Positions 23,491 through 34,550 of a stretch of 64,000 nucleotides of DNA are shown here, piece after piece. The stretch is from Ascaphus truei (lineage: Eukaryota; Chordata; Amphibia; Anura; Ascaphidae), in NCBI GenBank assembly GCA_036426205.1, contig CM071568.1, positions 37,470,553 through 37,534,552 of the forward strand. Reading direction: 5' to 3'. The stretch's first letter is position 1; every line of letters starts with the position of its first letter. Both the position numbers and the translations under genes were made by a program. The notes beneath the pieces were generated by a model. That model was not told the DNA's origin, ran no database searches, and saw only the letters and a program-made list of their open reading frames with translations.

Positions 23491-24654
23491 AGTCACATTA
23501 GTGGCGAACAGCAGCCATGTAAGTAGAATCTACTATATGCAGTGCATTATTCTTACGTAATGAACAATTCATGAGAACCTCAATGCATGTACTCAAACAT
23601 CTGGTGTTGATGATAAGTGACCAACACTAAAAACCTCTGTGTTCCAACGGAAAGGAACACAGACGACGATGTGGTAAATAGGATATGTTCACATAACCCA
23701 ATACAGTTATCTACATAGACTTCCCACGGAACACGTGGGACCAAAAAATGTGGATGCAGAGTGAACATAATATAGGACTGTAAGCTCCATTGGCTCCACA
23801 AAAGACAGCAATACACACACAATATACATTTGAGCATATACAGAACTAAGGGGGCTATGCACTAAGCTCAATGGGTTTGCGTTCTGATGTTCCAAAAAAG
23901 CACGTCCATTAAAAAGTGAGGCCGGGGACGCGATTCACTAAGGCCTTGAGCCCATTTTTTAACGTACCTGCTCAAAATAGCTCAAAACACCCACAGCGTA
24001 TGGGTTGCTTTTTTCCCCCTGCTAGCGTTCTTAACCTTTACGTACGCTAGCTGATAGAAAAAAAATCCGCATGTAACATTTGCATGAAGATTCTGTATCT
24101 CCATGCAAGGCTGTTACAGGCGATCGTACACTAAATAAATACATTTTAATAATAGTGTACATGAGCAAGGGGTCTCAGGACCTGAACCGCATTGGTTTCA
24201 GTTCCGAGGACCCGGAGATATAGGCTCCGTTATGTGGGTGTGGTATCCCCTGCACTTTAAGCTCCCGCGTCAAGTGACCGGGAACATTTAAATTCTGCAG
24301 GGATACCGGCACCCCATAAAGGGGCCTGTACTCCTGAAGTTCCCCGAGGCTGAAACCAATGCGGTTCAGCTCTGGAGACCTCCTGCTCATCTACACTACT
24401 GTCAAAACACACATAACAATAAACAATAATTCCTTACCGTAGCGGCTATCTGCAATGGTAATGAAGCTGCATTAATGTACATTTTAATAATAGTGTGCAG
24501 GAGCAGGGGGTGTATGTTGTTTATTGCATTGTTTATTGGAGGCAATTGTCCCCAATAAACATGCTATTATGCCTTAACCCCTTCATTGCCTTAGCGGATA
24601 GCCGCTATGGTAATGAAGCAGCATTAATGTATTTTTAATAATATTGTGCGGGAG

Positions 24655-24912
24655 CAGGGGGTCCCCTGAGCTGAACCGCATTGATTTCTGCCTCAGAGAC
24701 CCCCTGCTTCCCGAGTTACAGGCCCCAGTATGGGGCATCGGAGGCCAATGTCGCCGCCATCTTTATAGCGTCCAAGACGCGATGTGGGCTCTATAAAGAT
24801 GGCAGCGACACTGGCACCGATGCCCCAAACCGGGGCCTGTAAGTTGGGAAGCAGGGGGTCCCTGAGGCAGAAATCAATGCGGTTCAGCTCAGGAGACCCC
24901 CTGCTCCTGCAC
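24655..24912. repeat. Internal inverted repeat, ~120-bp arms
   Basis: About 24,655-24,775 pairs with 24,790-24,912 (GCAGGGGGTC.. CTGAACCGCATTGATTTCTG.. against its inverse), with the centre at GTCCAAGACGCGATGTGGGC. Related half-copies occur at 24,165-24,395. Confidence 0.8.
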
Positions 24913-25499
24913 ACAATTAATAAAAATACATTAAAGCAGCTTCATTACCTTAGCGGCACAATAGCATGTTGCCTCCAATAAACATAACAATTTACAACAC
25001 ACATCCCACCCGCCCCCTAACACATACAATACAGTAATGGGCAAACAAACTATTATCCATATATAGTACCGACACACTTTATTGAAGTGTGGTCGGTACC
25101 GCAAGCCGGGAAATCTCCCGGCTTGCTAGTGGCCGCCCCTCGGCGTGCCGCGCGTCATAGACGCGCGGTCACGCGTCATCGGGAGCGTGCGCCCCCTGCA
25201 CGCGTGTCCAGGGGCTCCCCGAGGGAGCCCTGGTGTCCCGCGATCGCGGGACAGCGGCAGGGGGTTCCGGGGGACCCGGCGGACCCGGAAGCGGTAGGGA
25301 GTGCGCCCCGATCGGAGGGCGCTCTTCCGCTGCTTCCGCGCGCGCCCGTCACACTCGGGCGCGCGCCAGGCTACTGCTGCGGCACAGAACGGGCAAATGC
25401 TCGAATAAACTGTGCCGCAGCAGTATGGATAATAATGCATTTGCCCATTTTAAATACATATAAATTACAATAAATACAGTAAATACATATTACACTTAC

Positions 25500-25567
25500 C
25501 TTTTCCAGGCACCCACGATGATGGCCGTCTTCATCCTCATCTTCATCTTGCCCATGTCCCTCCAGTG
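25500..25567 (-). other. Exon-like acidic segment
   Basis: On the minus strand a TTTTGCAG acceptor is followed by a 68-bp block and GTAAGTG donor. One frame encodes an Asp/Glu-rich peptide (DEDEDEDGHH). A similar block with a GTAAGT donor lies at 47,881-47,933 (+), so it is probably a transposon gene exon rather than a chance match. Confidence 0.4.
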
Positions 25568-26029
25568 CTGCAAAACATACACAAGAATAAAAATAGCCAA
25601 TGTAATGTCCCCTAACCCCTTAATCACCTTAGCAGTTATTAACCGCTACAGTTATTAAGGGGTTAACCCACCCTCACCCACCACTCGGGAGGCCTACATA
25701 CCCTCCCCCAATACCCCCCCCCACCCCGTGAGGCCTAACCACCCTCACCCACTACCCAGTCGGGAGGCCTACCACATACCCTTGGGGCCAATACCCCCTT
25801 CCCCCACCCCCTGTACCCACAATAAAAACAATACACTGCCCCACAATAAACATCATTATATTTATTAAATACATAACCCACCCCTTGTGCCCCCCAATAA
25901 ATACATGATTTATTATTTTACATACAGGGTTAATACCCCAGGCCCACGGGAGTCCCCAGTGGGCCTGACGGGTCACCTCACAGACCTACAGTAGCCCAGC
26001 ACCATTTTTCAAACAGGGTCTGGAGGCCT

Positions 26030-26190
26030 GTTGGTGGTCCCGCAATGCGCCATGGTCCACCAGGTGGTCTCCGCGGGTCACCGTGGGCCACAATGGGGTC
26101 TCTACGGTAGGCCCGCAGATGTCTGGGGGGCCCCGGGTCAGACCCACAGGTGTCTGAGGGGCCTCGGGTGGTTCCCACGGGGGTCAGGGA
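26030..26190. repeat. GC-rich short tandem-like repeat
   Basis: Imperfect repeats built from GGGTC/CCAC/GGCCCC words. Sequence of the same style occurs at 48,125-48,275. Confidence 0.5.
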
Positions 26191-26479
26191 CCCCAGCTTT
26201 TTTTGCGTCTACCTTGAACTGACGTGTTCTGTTGAACGCAACTTTCGCGTATGCTAAGGTTGCGTTCTCAGTGCATCCCGCTTAAGGGCTGAATTTAACG
26301 CAAACAGGGTAACGAACGAGCAAAGTTGGACATAGAAAAATGTCCTGAAAAAAGTCAGTTTTAGAGTGCAAAGTGCCTGTTTGCGTTGCTTAGTGCATCG
26401 TGTTCAGCGCAACATCACGTTCTAAGAGCACTTTGCGCTCTAAAAACGACTTAACGGAGCTTAGTACATGACACCCTAA

Positions 26480-26914
26480 TACTTCACTGTGCAAACCAGC
26501 ATAGTACTGCTGAGGTAAATGAAAGTATAACTATAAGCACTAACAGGCATCAGATAAGTGCTGTTAATTGTTGGAGAGAAGAGCCCTGCATCTAACTAGC
26601 CCTGGCTGATGTTAACTACACACAGGGATGGGAGAAAATGTGTGAGAAGTCCCTACACACCAATATATACTGTCCCTGCAGGGTTGTATGTCATTTTGAA
26701 GGTGCCTACAGAGCTGATCAATAGCTCCCAAAACCTGTCCTTTGATAACATACCCCTATGTCACACAGGGGGAGAGGGTTTGGGAGAGGAAAGATAGAGG
26801 GAAAGAAGACCCTCGACACTTATCTGAACTGTCCCTGTGGGAGTGTGATCCGTGATGCCTGTGTGCCTGGTGTCTGTATGCGTGCCGCTCAGCGCTGCTC
26901 CGTTGGTGTACCGA
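26480..26914. other. Spacer, no gene recognised
   Basis: Lies between the Harbinger-like element and the 3' end of the minus-strand membrane-protein-like ORF. Nothing recognisable was seen. Confidence 0.5.
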
Positions 26915-27715
26915 TCAAGCCTGACTCGATCTACAGGCTACCATGGCACATGTCGCGGTGTGTGACATCATGAAGCTTGCCCTCTGATGTCTATTTGGCG
27001 ATAGCTTCTTCCTGCGACGGTAAAGTAAATACAGGGTGAGGGACAGAAACCAAATAATAGAGCACAGCAATGTCATTGTCAATGTTGCCCATGCCCCTCT
27101 CCATCCCTTCAGTCTCTCCAAATGTTGATCCAACTTTGCCTCCATTCTTTCCCTGTATTGCCGTGTTGTGTTGCAAATTCTCCCATTGTCACTTAAAGAT
27201 TCCAGAATGCGACTTACGGAGCTCGGGCTGACAAAAAGTGTGAGGGTGGAATCCGGTTCTCTCTCTAAGAGGTTGGGTGATCGGAGGGGGATGTCTGTGG
27301 GACAGGGGAAGTTTGGTTCGGCTTCTGTTGTCAGAGGGCTGTCTGGTTGTGCATCAGTGTGGCAGGGGACATCTTGTTTGGCTTCTGTTGTCAGGGGGAC
27401 GTCTGGCTCTGCATAGGTGGGGCTGGGGACTTCTTGTTCATCTTCAGCTTGGGTAGACTAAGGGTTGTCTGGTTCGTCAAAGAATGCTTGAACCCACTCA
27501 ATGTCCTTATTTATGACGGTTCCAATTTTCTTCCTGCAAAAACCCGGTTCAGGATGTTTTGCCTTGGGAACTTTTAGTGCCTTTTCTTTAGGCACCGTAG
27601 GCTTTCTGGTCATCTTTGCCTTTGGCACGAAGACAGCTGCTGCATTTTTCTTTCTATTCTCAGGGACAGCTGCAGTTAGCCACTTGTTGCATGTGTAGAT
27701 TTTGGACTGATCCAT
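26915..27715 (-). pseudogene. Unidentified membrane-protein-like ORF
   Basis: I do not recognise this protein. The start at 27,715 (MDQSKIYTCNKW) opens an 85-codon basic N-terminal region ending at a stop at 27,458. Continuing in the same direction, the sequence encodes Thr/Glu/Pro-rich repeats of a TTEAxxDVPCxTD type (about 27,430-27,290), then an Arg/Lys-rich helix (RERMEAKLDQHLERL, about 27,150-27,090). A hydrophobic segment of about 20 residues (about 27,080-27,010) is followed by RRRKK. That looks like a single-pass membrane anchor with a basic cytoplasmic side. The stop near 27,455 and a possible frame shift separate the halves; an intron or sequencing error could explain this. A TATA-like box lies just upstream. 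It may belong to a transposable element or virus-like element; the left-arm partner is at 5,950-6,680. Confidence 0.45.
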
Positions 27716-27830
27716 GGCAGAAGATTAAGCACAGTACAGTATCTTGACAGAAAGCAGTTGTTTCAGAGACAGATCAGCCATTCTGGAGGCCACGCATTTT
27801 GGTTGACCTTTTATGCACTGTATCCGCGAC
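27716..27830 (-). promoter_or_regulatory. Possible promoter of the membrane-protein-like ORF
   Basis: On the minus strand GCATAAAAGG (27,818-27,809) is TATA-like and lies about 95 bp upstream of the ATG at 27,715. No other element was identified. Confidence 0.35.
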
Positions 27831-28450
27831 TCGATGGTACAAGTATTAAATGAGTGTGTAAACATTAACGGTAAATGATAAATGCTGTGCATACTTTACT
27901 GTACGTTAACTGTTCTTCATTTAATTTCTTTCCAAAGCACGAATGCCCAGACCAGTTATTTCAAAGGAGATGAACATGAGAATACGATAGATGCACCTGA
28001 AAGGACAACAAATAAGCCATATCTAAGCCTGGTTAAATACTTTGACCTCGACGTCACTCATAGCTGTGTCTGCTATCATGCCCATGCAAAGATTAAAGTT
28101 ATAAAGAGGATTCGCTTGGTCACAACAAAGTAAGTAATATACTGTATAGACAGTATATACATATTATTGAATGGGAATATTATTGTTTCTGTTCCCTCCT
28201 TTCTCCATTATCCTGTTTCCCTCCTTTCTCCCTCATCCCCTCTTCCTCCTTTCTCCCTCATCCCCCTCCCTCTCCCCTTTCTCCCTCGTTTCTTGTAACA
28301 ATTTTTGTGACATTTATGTAGAAAAAAAAATGTTTATACTGTACATTGTCATATTTAACTTCAGTCGTGTGACAAATACGTATGCACACATGTAATCATT
28401 CACATTTTGGTCCAATTGTAGGGAGGCAGACACACACAACACACAATCAT
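27831..28450. other. Spacer with pyrimidine-rich tract
   Basis: CTCCTTTCTCCCTCAT-type units repeat at 28,185-28,300. No gene was recognised elsewhere in the interval. Confidence 0.5.
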
Positions 28451-28767
28451 AAGTCACACACTTTCACCTGGGGGAGGAAGTACTACTGTAAGCCTGCTCC
28501 TGTGCCCCATGCTGCTGAAAACTGGGACGGGTAATAAAGGAAGAGGAGGGGATGTCTGTGTGCAGGAAAGGAAAGCCCTGCCCCCGCAGCAAGGTCCCTC
28601 CCCCTCTGCAAGACACAGAGCAGAGAAGCAGCCTCAGCACAGAGCTTCTGGCCGCCTGTGCACAGCTCTGCCTGCCCCCAGGTTTCCCCGCACGCAGCCC
28701 GCGCCCCCCCAAAATAATCTTGTGCCCCCCCAAGGGGACGCGCCCCCCTGTTTGCGCACCGCTGCAG
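28451..28767 (-). mobile_element. hAT-like element end
   Basis: Read on the minus strand from 28,767 the sequence starts CAGCGGTGCGCAAACAGGGG and continues G-rich. This resembles the CAGxGGTxxxCAAA termini of hAT-derived repeats. The opposite terminus was not found. Overlapping open frames at 28,464-28,820 have no recognisable product. Confidence 0.4.
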
Positions 28768-29029
28768 TAAGGGATACATTGAAACCTCAATGCGTTCTCG
28801 GTTAGACTCTTCCACACCACGAGCTTCCCATGCCGGGTTGGAGAGGGGGTGCCCTGCCTCCCACTGTGGAGAGAGTATCCTGGAATCTCCGGGTTGCTAC
28901 AGTTGTTTCGTGTGCCGAGATCTCCTCGTCAGTTTGCGAGCAGACCGTGATGATGTCAGTATGTGTAACGTGCTAGAAAAGAGTGATAAAACAGGCGCTA
29001 CTTCGTGAATGAAATTAGTGAAAATTAAT

Positions 29030-29720
29030 TAAGAAAGGTGGTACAGATAGGATTAATAATCCAACCCCTTGCTCAAACCTCACTGGTGGGACCTGTGTCA
29101 CGGGTTCCAAGGGTTAAGTATTGCTCAAAACATCCAGGGGGAGCATGTGGGGAGATAAGAGAACAATATATACAATATAAGTGCAGACGTCAAGTATTTT
29201 ATGGATATAAAAGCAGTGTCTTGGCTCTTATGGTTGATCTACTCACAGGAGCAAGGTGATATTTTGAGCAGTTGGCAAATTGGGTTGCCACCCTTGAAGA
29301 TATCTATGAGCTGTACCCCCCTAGCGATTATTCGTCAGCAGTGTATGTATAGAGAGAGGGAGAAAACTACATAGTGCGATCAATATGATAGTTTATATTT
29401 GAAAAAACACAATAAAAATGCGCACTTACAATTTTCACAAACGTTTAAAAGCATGTATCACAATATGTGAATGGAGGATCTCCCGAAATAGCTCACCGCC
29501 TCCTACAGGTCAGTCTGCTGGCTTCCACAGCTCTGCGTCCTGGACCGGAGCTTCCTTCTGCGCGCCCGTCTGCAAGATGTGACGTCACTGCATTCAGAGC
29601 TGGTTCTACGGATCGTCTCCAAGACCAAAATAGGTCCACTGGTAAAACTCTACGCGTTTCGCCTCAGCTACCAAACTGTTTCTCGGCTTCGTCAGATACT
29701 CCTGACGAACATGAACTTCA
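29030..29720. mobile_element. PLE terminal-repeat copy (right arm)
   Basis: Matches 52,545-53,200 in the same orientation (shared CCCCTTGCTCAAACCTCACT, CATCCAGGGGGAGCATGT and GCGCCCGTCTGCA blocks) and, inverted, 54,120-54,480. These are the terminal repeats of one PLE family. The segment contains a hammerhead-like motif at 29,650-29,695 and a TGACGTCA box at about 29,582. Confidence 0.65.
29650..29695 (-). ncRNA. Hammerhead-like ribozyme motif
   Basis: On the minus strand: CTGACGA, a stem AGCC..GGC, then GAAACGCGTAG. CTGANGA and GAAA flanking a helix are the conserved core of hammerhead ribozymes, which are known in Penelope-like elements. The stem II loop is long here (about 20 nt). The cleavage strand was not assigned. 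Confidence 0.45.
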
Positions 29721-30454
29721 GATGTTTTCTGTGAATAGACAACTATCAGAGAATGTGGTTGGACACTTTCATTCAGGAGAATTATGAACAGCATCTTTCA
29801 TGTAATCACACCATTTGGCTAATGCTGGACTGTTTCTTGTCAATTATTGTCCATATATTATGTGCTAATTGATTTCCACCACTCTCTCCCCCTCCCCTCT
29901 GAGTATTCACACTCATCCAGCATACCCATTTTATGTACCCTCACTGTCTCTCCACTATTCCCCAACTTTCCATGTTTATTGTTACTATGGCAGTTGTAGT
30001 TCTCTTCTACTCCCTCTACAGCATGGGCTAAATGCGTCAAAAAGGAGCTTACACTGACTGTGCATACACAGAACATCACTATGACGACAGAGGATGCTTC
30101 CACTAGCTAGCCAAGATCCAGATGGCTATTACACCCCTTACTGGTTCACCTAGCTGATCGGACGTCACCATGATGACGGAGGATGCTTTGACAATCCAGC
30201 CACGGCACAGATGGCTGCTACACTCCTCACTAGTTTGCCGATCTGATGGCTGATGCAAAATGGCCACCATGTAAAAGATTACACTTTGTACAGTCAACTG
30301 TGATTCAGACAGCTGATATGCTCCCATTTTCCAAAATTACCGCCATCTGCTGATTTGACTAAACAAGAATCACACCACACGGACGCCATTGATTGGTTGA
30401 TTGTTTTATTGTTTTGGGTATAAAAATTACTCTGGGCAGTTGTTTTATTGCGTA

Positions 30455-30497
30455 CCACCTGAAGAAGATCCCTCCCCTGGATCGGAACGTTGGTTCT
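30455..30497 (+). ncRNA. Degenerate hammerhead-like motif in PLE 1 leader
   Basis: CTGAAGA at 30,459, stem AGATCC/GGATC with a short loop, then GGAACGTTGG. The position about 300 bp upstream of the PLE 1 start codon fits a PLE terminal repeat. The GAAA box reads GGAA, so activity is doubtful. Confidence 0.4.
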
Positions 30498-30791
30498 GTA
30501 TGTGTCTTTTCAATACACTTTTGGATTCTTACTAGTGAGTGCTGCCTCTTTTTTGCTGTTCTGCTGAATGGTAATGTACCTTTGGCATTATTTATGGGAC
30601 TAGCAACTTGCCATACGGATTTTTTGAATTGAAGTGCTTGCTTTTTTCTTTACCTATGCATATTTACAAGCCTAGCACCCAGCATTTGATTTACTGTATT
30701 ACACTGGCTGGTATTGAACAGGATCCTTTAACAACTGCTATTACAAACTTTCTCATTTACATTATTTTGATACTTTCTGTTTCACTGGGAC

Positions 30792-31429
30792 ATGGATGAA
30801 TCTGTGGATGTTTCTCTGATTTTTTCAAATTTATCAGAGTTCAAAGGCTATACAGAGGCTGATATTGCTCAAATAAGGTACACTGAATCAGTAGAAGCAG
30901 TGTTTGGACCAGAAAAGCCTTGTGATGTATATAATGATTTGCTGAAAGTTAAAAAGAGACAGGTGGAGTTTTATCTGCACGCCGTTACTTTGACACACTA
31001 TCATAAATAAAAACTATTACCCCATGGTTTTAAGATTAAAAATCAGCCCACGATCGATAGAAGTGACCCGGATTTTTGCTCAAAGTGGATCGGAATATTA
31101 AATAAATGTTCCTTTAATTTGACACTATTGGTTATAGAGCAATCCACTAAAGAACTTAATAAAATTAAAAAAGAAATAGAAATGATTCAGGAGAAGCAGG
31201 GACACACGGTGGACACACATCGGGCTAATTTGATTAAATATAAGAGAGAAAATCTGAAGCAAGTGACCACGGACTATAAGGAACACCGTGTATACAAATG
31301 GCTGCTAGGTATCTGCGACCAATCCAAAAGCCGCACAGGGCAGCAAAGGAATTATTCTCGCTCCAGGAGAGCCACATTCGGTGGCAGGAATTACAATACC
31401 AATACCAGCGACACAGACTTATCCGACTC
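30792..31429 (+). pseudogene. PLE 1 protein, N-terminal part
   Basis: The start at 30,792 (MDESVDVSLIF) opens a frame with one in-frame TAA at 31,008-31,010 and then stays open in the same frame to the L2 insertion. The region is Lys/Glu-rich with a probable coiled coil (31,140-31,260), then a basic Arg-rich stretch (SRTGQQRNYSRSRRATFGGR). Vertebrate PLE proteins have a poorly conserved N-terminal extension before the RT domain, consistent with this. The assignment depends on the recognisable PLE sequence that resumes after the L2. Confidence 0.6.
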
Positions 31430-33513
31430 TATTCACTTACCTGACTTTGAGTCCACTTTACGCTACTCCCTCTCCTCTCTCAGCTCTGCTACAGACACTG
31501 ACAACCTGGTCAGTAACTACAACTCTGCCTTGTCCTCCTCTCTTGATCTACATGTCCTGCTTTCTCTCTGCCGCCCTCGCCCTTCTAACCCTAGACCCTG
31601 GCTAAATTCCCACACGCGCATGCTGCGTTCCTCCACTCGCTCCTCTGAATGCCTCTGGAGGAAATGTCATACTCTCGCAGATTTCCTTCACAAAATTATG
31701 CTATCCTACTTCAACTCTGCCCTCTCGCAAGCTAAACAAGCCTACTTTTCTTCACTAATCAACATGCACAAGTCTAACCTACGCTGACTGTTCTCTGTCT
31801 TTGATACTCTACTCAAACCACCCTCAGCTGCCTCTCCTTCCTCCACCTCCGCTCAGGACGTTGCTGACTATTTTAAGGAAAAGGTGGAATCCATATGTCA
31901 GAACATCCCCTCTGTTTCTTCCTCCCATCCTACACCTCTTCCTAACTCTCCTCCTGCCTTCCTTGACTCTTTTTCCACTGTCTCAGAGGAGGATGTATCG
32001 CTGTTGATCGCCTCTTCTCCCTCTACCACTTGCCCTCTTGACCCCATTCCCTCCATCTCCTAAAACCTCTTGTTCCTACTATAATCCCTACGCTCACACA
32101 CATTTTTAACACCTCCCTCTGCCCTGGAACCTTTCCATCCTCCTTCAAACATGCAACAGTCATACCATTACTCAAAAACAGCAAGCTTGACCCTACCTGT
32201 CTTTCTAACTATCGACCTGTCTCCCTCCTGCCTTTTGCCTCTAAACTCCTTGAACGTCTTGTATTCTCTCGCTTGCTCCATTTTCTCATCACCTATTATC
32301 TTCTAGACCCTCTACAATATGGCTTCCGCACTGCAACTCCATGGAAACAGCCATCACTAAAATAACCGACGACCTCCATGCTGCCAAAGACAGAGGTCAT
32401 TACACTCTGCTCATATTACTCAACCTCTCTGCAGTATTTGACACTGTGGACCACCCTCTTCTCCTTCACATTCTCCATAAACTTGGTATTCAGAACAAAG
32501 CTCTATCCTGGATCTCATCCTACCTCTCCTATCGTACTTTCAGTGTCTCTTCTGCTAACACCTCCTCCTCCTCTATTGATCTCTCTGTGGGGGTACCCCA
32601 GGGCTCTGTCCTGTGAACTCTTCTCTTTTCTCTGTACACACTCTCTCTAGGTGACCTAATAACATCTTTTGGGTTTAATTATCACCTCTATGCTGATGAC
32701 ACACAAATATACTTTTCAACACCCGACCTTACACCTGCTGTACAAACCAATGTCTCTCTGCTATATCATACTGGATGGCCCTCCACCGCCTTAAACTCAA
32801 CATGGCTAAAACAGAGCTCCTCATACTTCCTCCCAAACCTGGCCCTGCTACCTCCTTCCACATTACTGTTGGAACTACGATCATTCACCCAGTAGCCCAA
32901 GCACGCTGCCTAGGGGTCACACTCGACTCCTCTCTCACATTCGCGTCTCACATTCAAAACATTTCTAAAACTTGTCGCTTTTTCCTCCGCAATATAACAA
33001 AGATACGCCCTTTCCTCTGTTGCTCGAGTGCTAAAACTCTGACTCAGGCCCTCATTCTCTCTTGTTTTGATTACTATAACCTCCTGATGTCCGGCCTTCC
33101 TGCCTCTCACCTGTCTCCCCTATAATCTATCCTAAACGGTGCTGCCGGAATCACTCTACTATTTTCTAGATCTGTCTCAGCATCTCCCCTCATGAAATCC
33201 CTCTTCTGGCTTCCGATCAAATCCCGCATCTCACACTCCATTCTTCTCCTCACCTTTAAAGCTTTACACTCTTATGCCCCTCCTTACATCTCAGCCCTAA
33301 TTTCTCGTTATGCACCATCCAGACTCTTGCGTTCTTCTCAAGGATGTCTTCTTTCTATCCCCTTTATATCTAAAGCCCTCTCCCACCTTAAACCTTTTTC
33401 ACTGACTGCCCCACACCTCTGGAATGCCCTTCCCCTCAGTACCCGACTAGTACCCTCTCTATCAACCTTTAAGACCAACCTTAAGACACACTTGCTTAAA
33501 GAAGCATATGAAT
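31430..33513 (+). pseudogene. L2 reverse transcriptase, broken
   Basis: The RT copies the LINE transcript at a nicked target. Visible motifs are a CPLDPIPS block near 32,030, SNYRPVSLLP near 32,205, SAVFDTVDHPLL near 32,430-32,460 (usual Ala-Ala-Phe-Asp altered to Ala-Val-Phe-Asp), GVPQGSVL at about 32,588-32,614 and the catalytic YADD at 32,689-32,700. The C-terminal region continues to about 33,513 (AFKALHSYAPPYIS, WNALP). Stops occur near 31,785, 32,060 and 32,615, with frame changes between them, so the protein is not made. The apurinic endonuclease domain is missing because of 5' truncation. Confidence 0.8.
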
Positions 33514-33790
33514 AGCACTGGGAATATTCTAAACACATGATACATAAAGCTTGGCCCCCTGCAGACGCACTTACCAGAACTCCCTCCTACTGTCTCTGTA
33601 CGTTCTCCCTACCTACCAATTAGACTGTAAGCTCCTCGGGGCACGGAAACCTCTTCCTTAATGTTACTTTTATGTCTGAAGCACTTATTCCCATGATCTG
33701 TTATTTATATTATCTGTTATTTATTTGATTACTACTGTGAAGCGCTATGTACATTAATGGTGCTATATAAATAAAGACATACAATACAAT
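31430..33790 (+). mobile_element. L2-clade LINE, 5'-truncated, 17-bp target duplication
   Basis: The same 17 bp (ACAGACTTATCCGACTC) flank it at 31,413-31,429 and 33,791-33,807. The body starts inside the region between endonuclease and RT, runs through RT, and ends with GCTATATAAATAAAG and an ACAAT-type tail at 33,767-33,790. It inserted into PLE 1 coding sequence, so it is younger than that PLE. The left arm contains the inner part of the same insertion. Confidence 0.85.
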
Positions 33791-33807
33791 ACAGACTTAT
33801 CCGACTC

Positions 33808-34395
33808 ACAGGACAACACCGCCGCAGATTCTTTTTTAGGACAAGGTGTAACTGGACAGGGAAATCCCCATTATCAGACGGCGACCCCGGGGTCACACAA
33901 GGAGGGACGGCTGGAAACCCAAGGTTCCTACCAAGACAATCAAAAGCCAAGACTGGCAGAGGAGCAAAGGGGAAGATTCCGTGATCATCAACATTTCTTC
34001 CTATCATCAGACACCAGCAGAACGGAGGATCCTCAACAAAGGCCTGTCGTATGTACCCACCAAACAACAAACACCATTTGAATGGGAGCTGAACCTATTT
34101 AAAATGAGCTGCATATTACGGCTTAAGGATTTCTTTCATAGAATCAACATCGATGACACAACCAACAGCCAACCGACGCTACATGGACGTACGTTTAAAG
34201 TCAGGAGCACTTTCAATCCTCAAGTTTTAAACCATAGCATTTCTACATTTATGGGACTCGTTGAGAGTGATACCAGGAGCCGGATCATCAACCAGAAGAC
34301 GAGATATCACAACATCCCCATTGAGGAACGGCAGGCCTTAACATCCCTTAAACGCAACAAAGATATTATCATCATTTTACAGGGACATGTACCCA
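33808..34395 (+). pseudogene. PLE 1 protein, pre-RT region
   Basis: After the L2 target duplication the PLE frame continues, with a frame shift near 33,980. The open stretch 33,981-34,418 contains LNKGLSYVPT, a FEWELNLFK block, STFNPQ and NIPIEERQALTSLKRNKDI. These are the conserved blocks just before the first RT motif of Penelope-like proteins. The following ADKGG block of the family is absent: sequence diverges at about 34,380 before the Gypsy fragment. Confidence 0.75.
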
Positions 34396-34550
34396 CCAGG
34401 GGAGGAGACAGGAGTTAACTTCTATTACAACTATGAAAATGATTTTCAAACTTGGCACTGTGCCACCTACGGGTCTTAATGAGGACCTCAACTTCAGTTG
34501 TTTTCTGTGAATAAAGGTAAAATTGCAAGAGGCCTGCGCCAAATTTTGCG

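Larger units (their letters stand above)
23850..26476. mobile_element. Harbinger-like DNA element with TAA target duplication
   Basis: The ends are GGGGGCTATGCACTAAGCTC at 23,850 and the inverted form of GGGTGTCATGTACTAAGCTC at 26,476. They are flanked by TAA at 23,847-23,849 and 26,477-26,479. A 3-bp TWA target and G-rich, 'CACTAA'-containing ends are typical of PIF/Harbinger elements. The 2.6-kb body holds GC-rich sequence, an internal inverted repeat (24,655-24,912) and an exon-like block (25,500-25,567). No DDE transposase was recognised, so it is probably a non-autonomous or internally rearranged member. Open frames such as 25,087-25,473 sit in GC-rich DNA and look fortuitous. Confidence 0.6.
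16791..31840. repeat. Right arm of giant imperfect palindrome
   Basis: Reverse-complement partner of 1,226-16,790. The central fold pairs GTGAGGATGAGCTAT (16,767-16,781) with ATAGCTCATCCTCAC (16,804-16,818). The bases between also partly pair, leaving a loop of only a few nucleotides. Beyond 31,840 the L2 and PLE sequence continue on this side without a left partner, so the palindrome ends inside the L2. This arm agrees better with internal paralogs than the left arm does and is the preferred reading. Confidence 0.9.

Noticed and set aside
25087..25473. 128-residue Arg/Pro-rich open frame
   Set aside because: It lies in CpG-rich transposon DNA with open frames on both strands and no recognisable domain; its left-arm partner is not conserved in frame.
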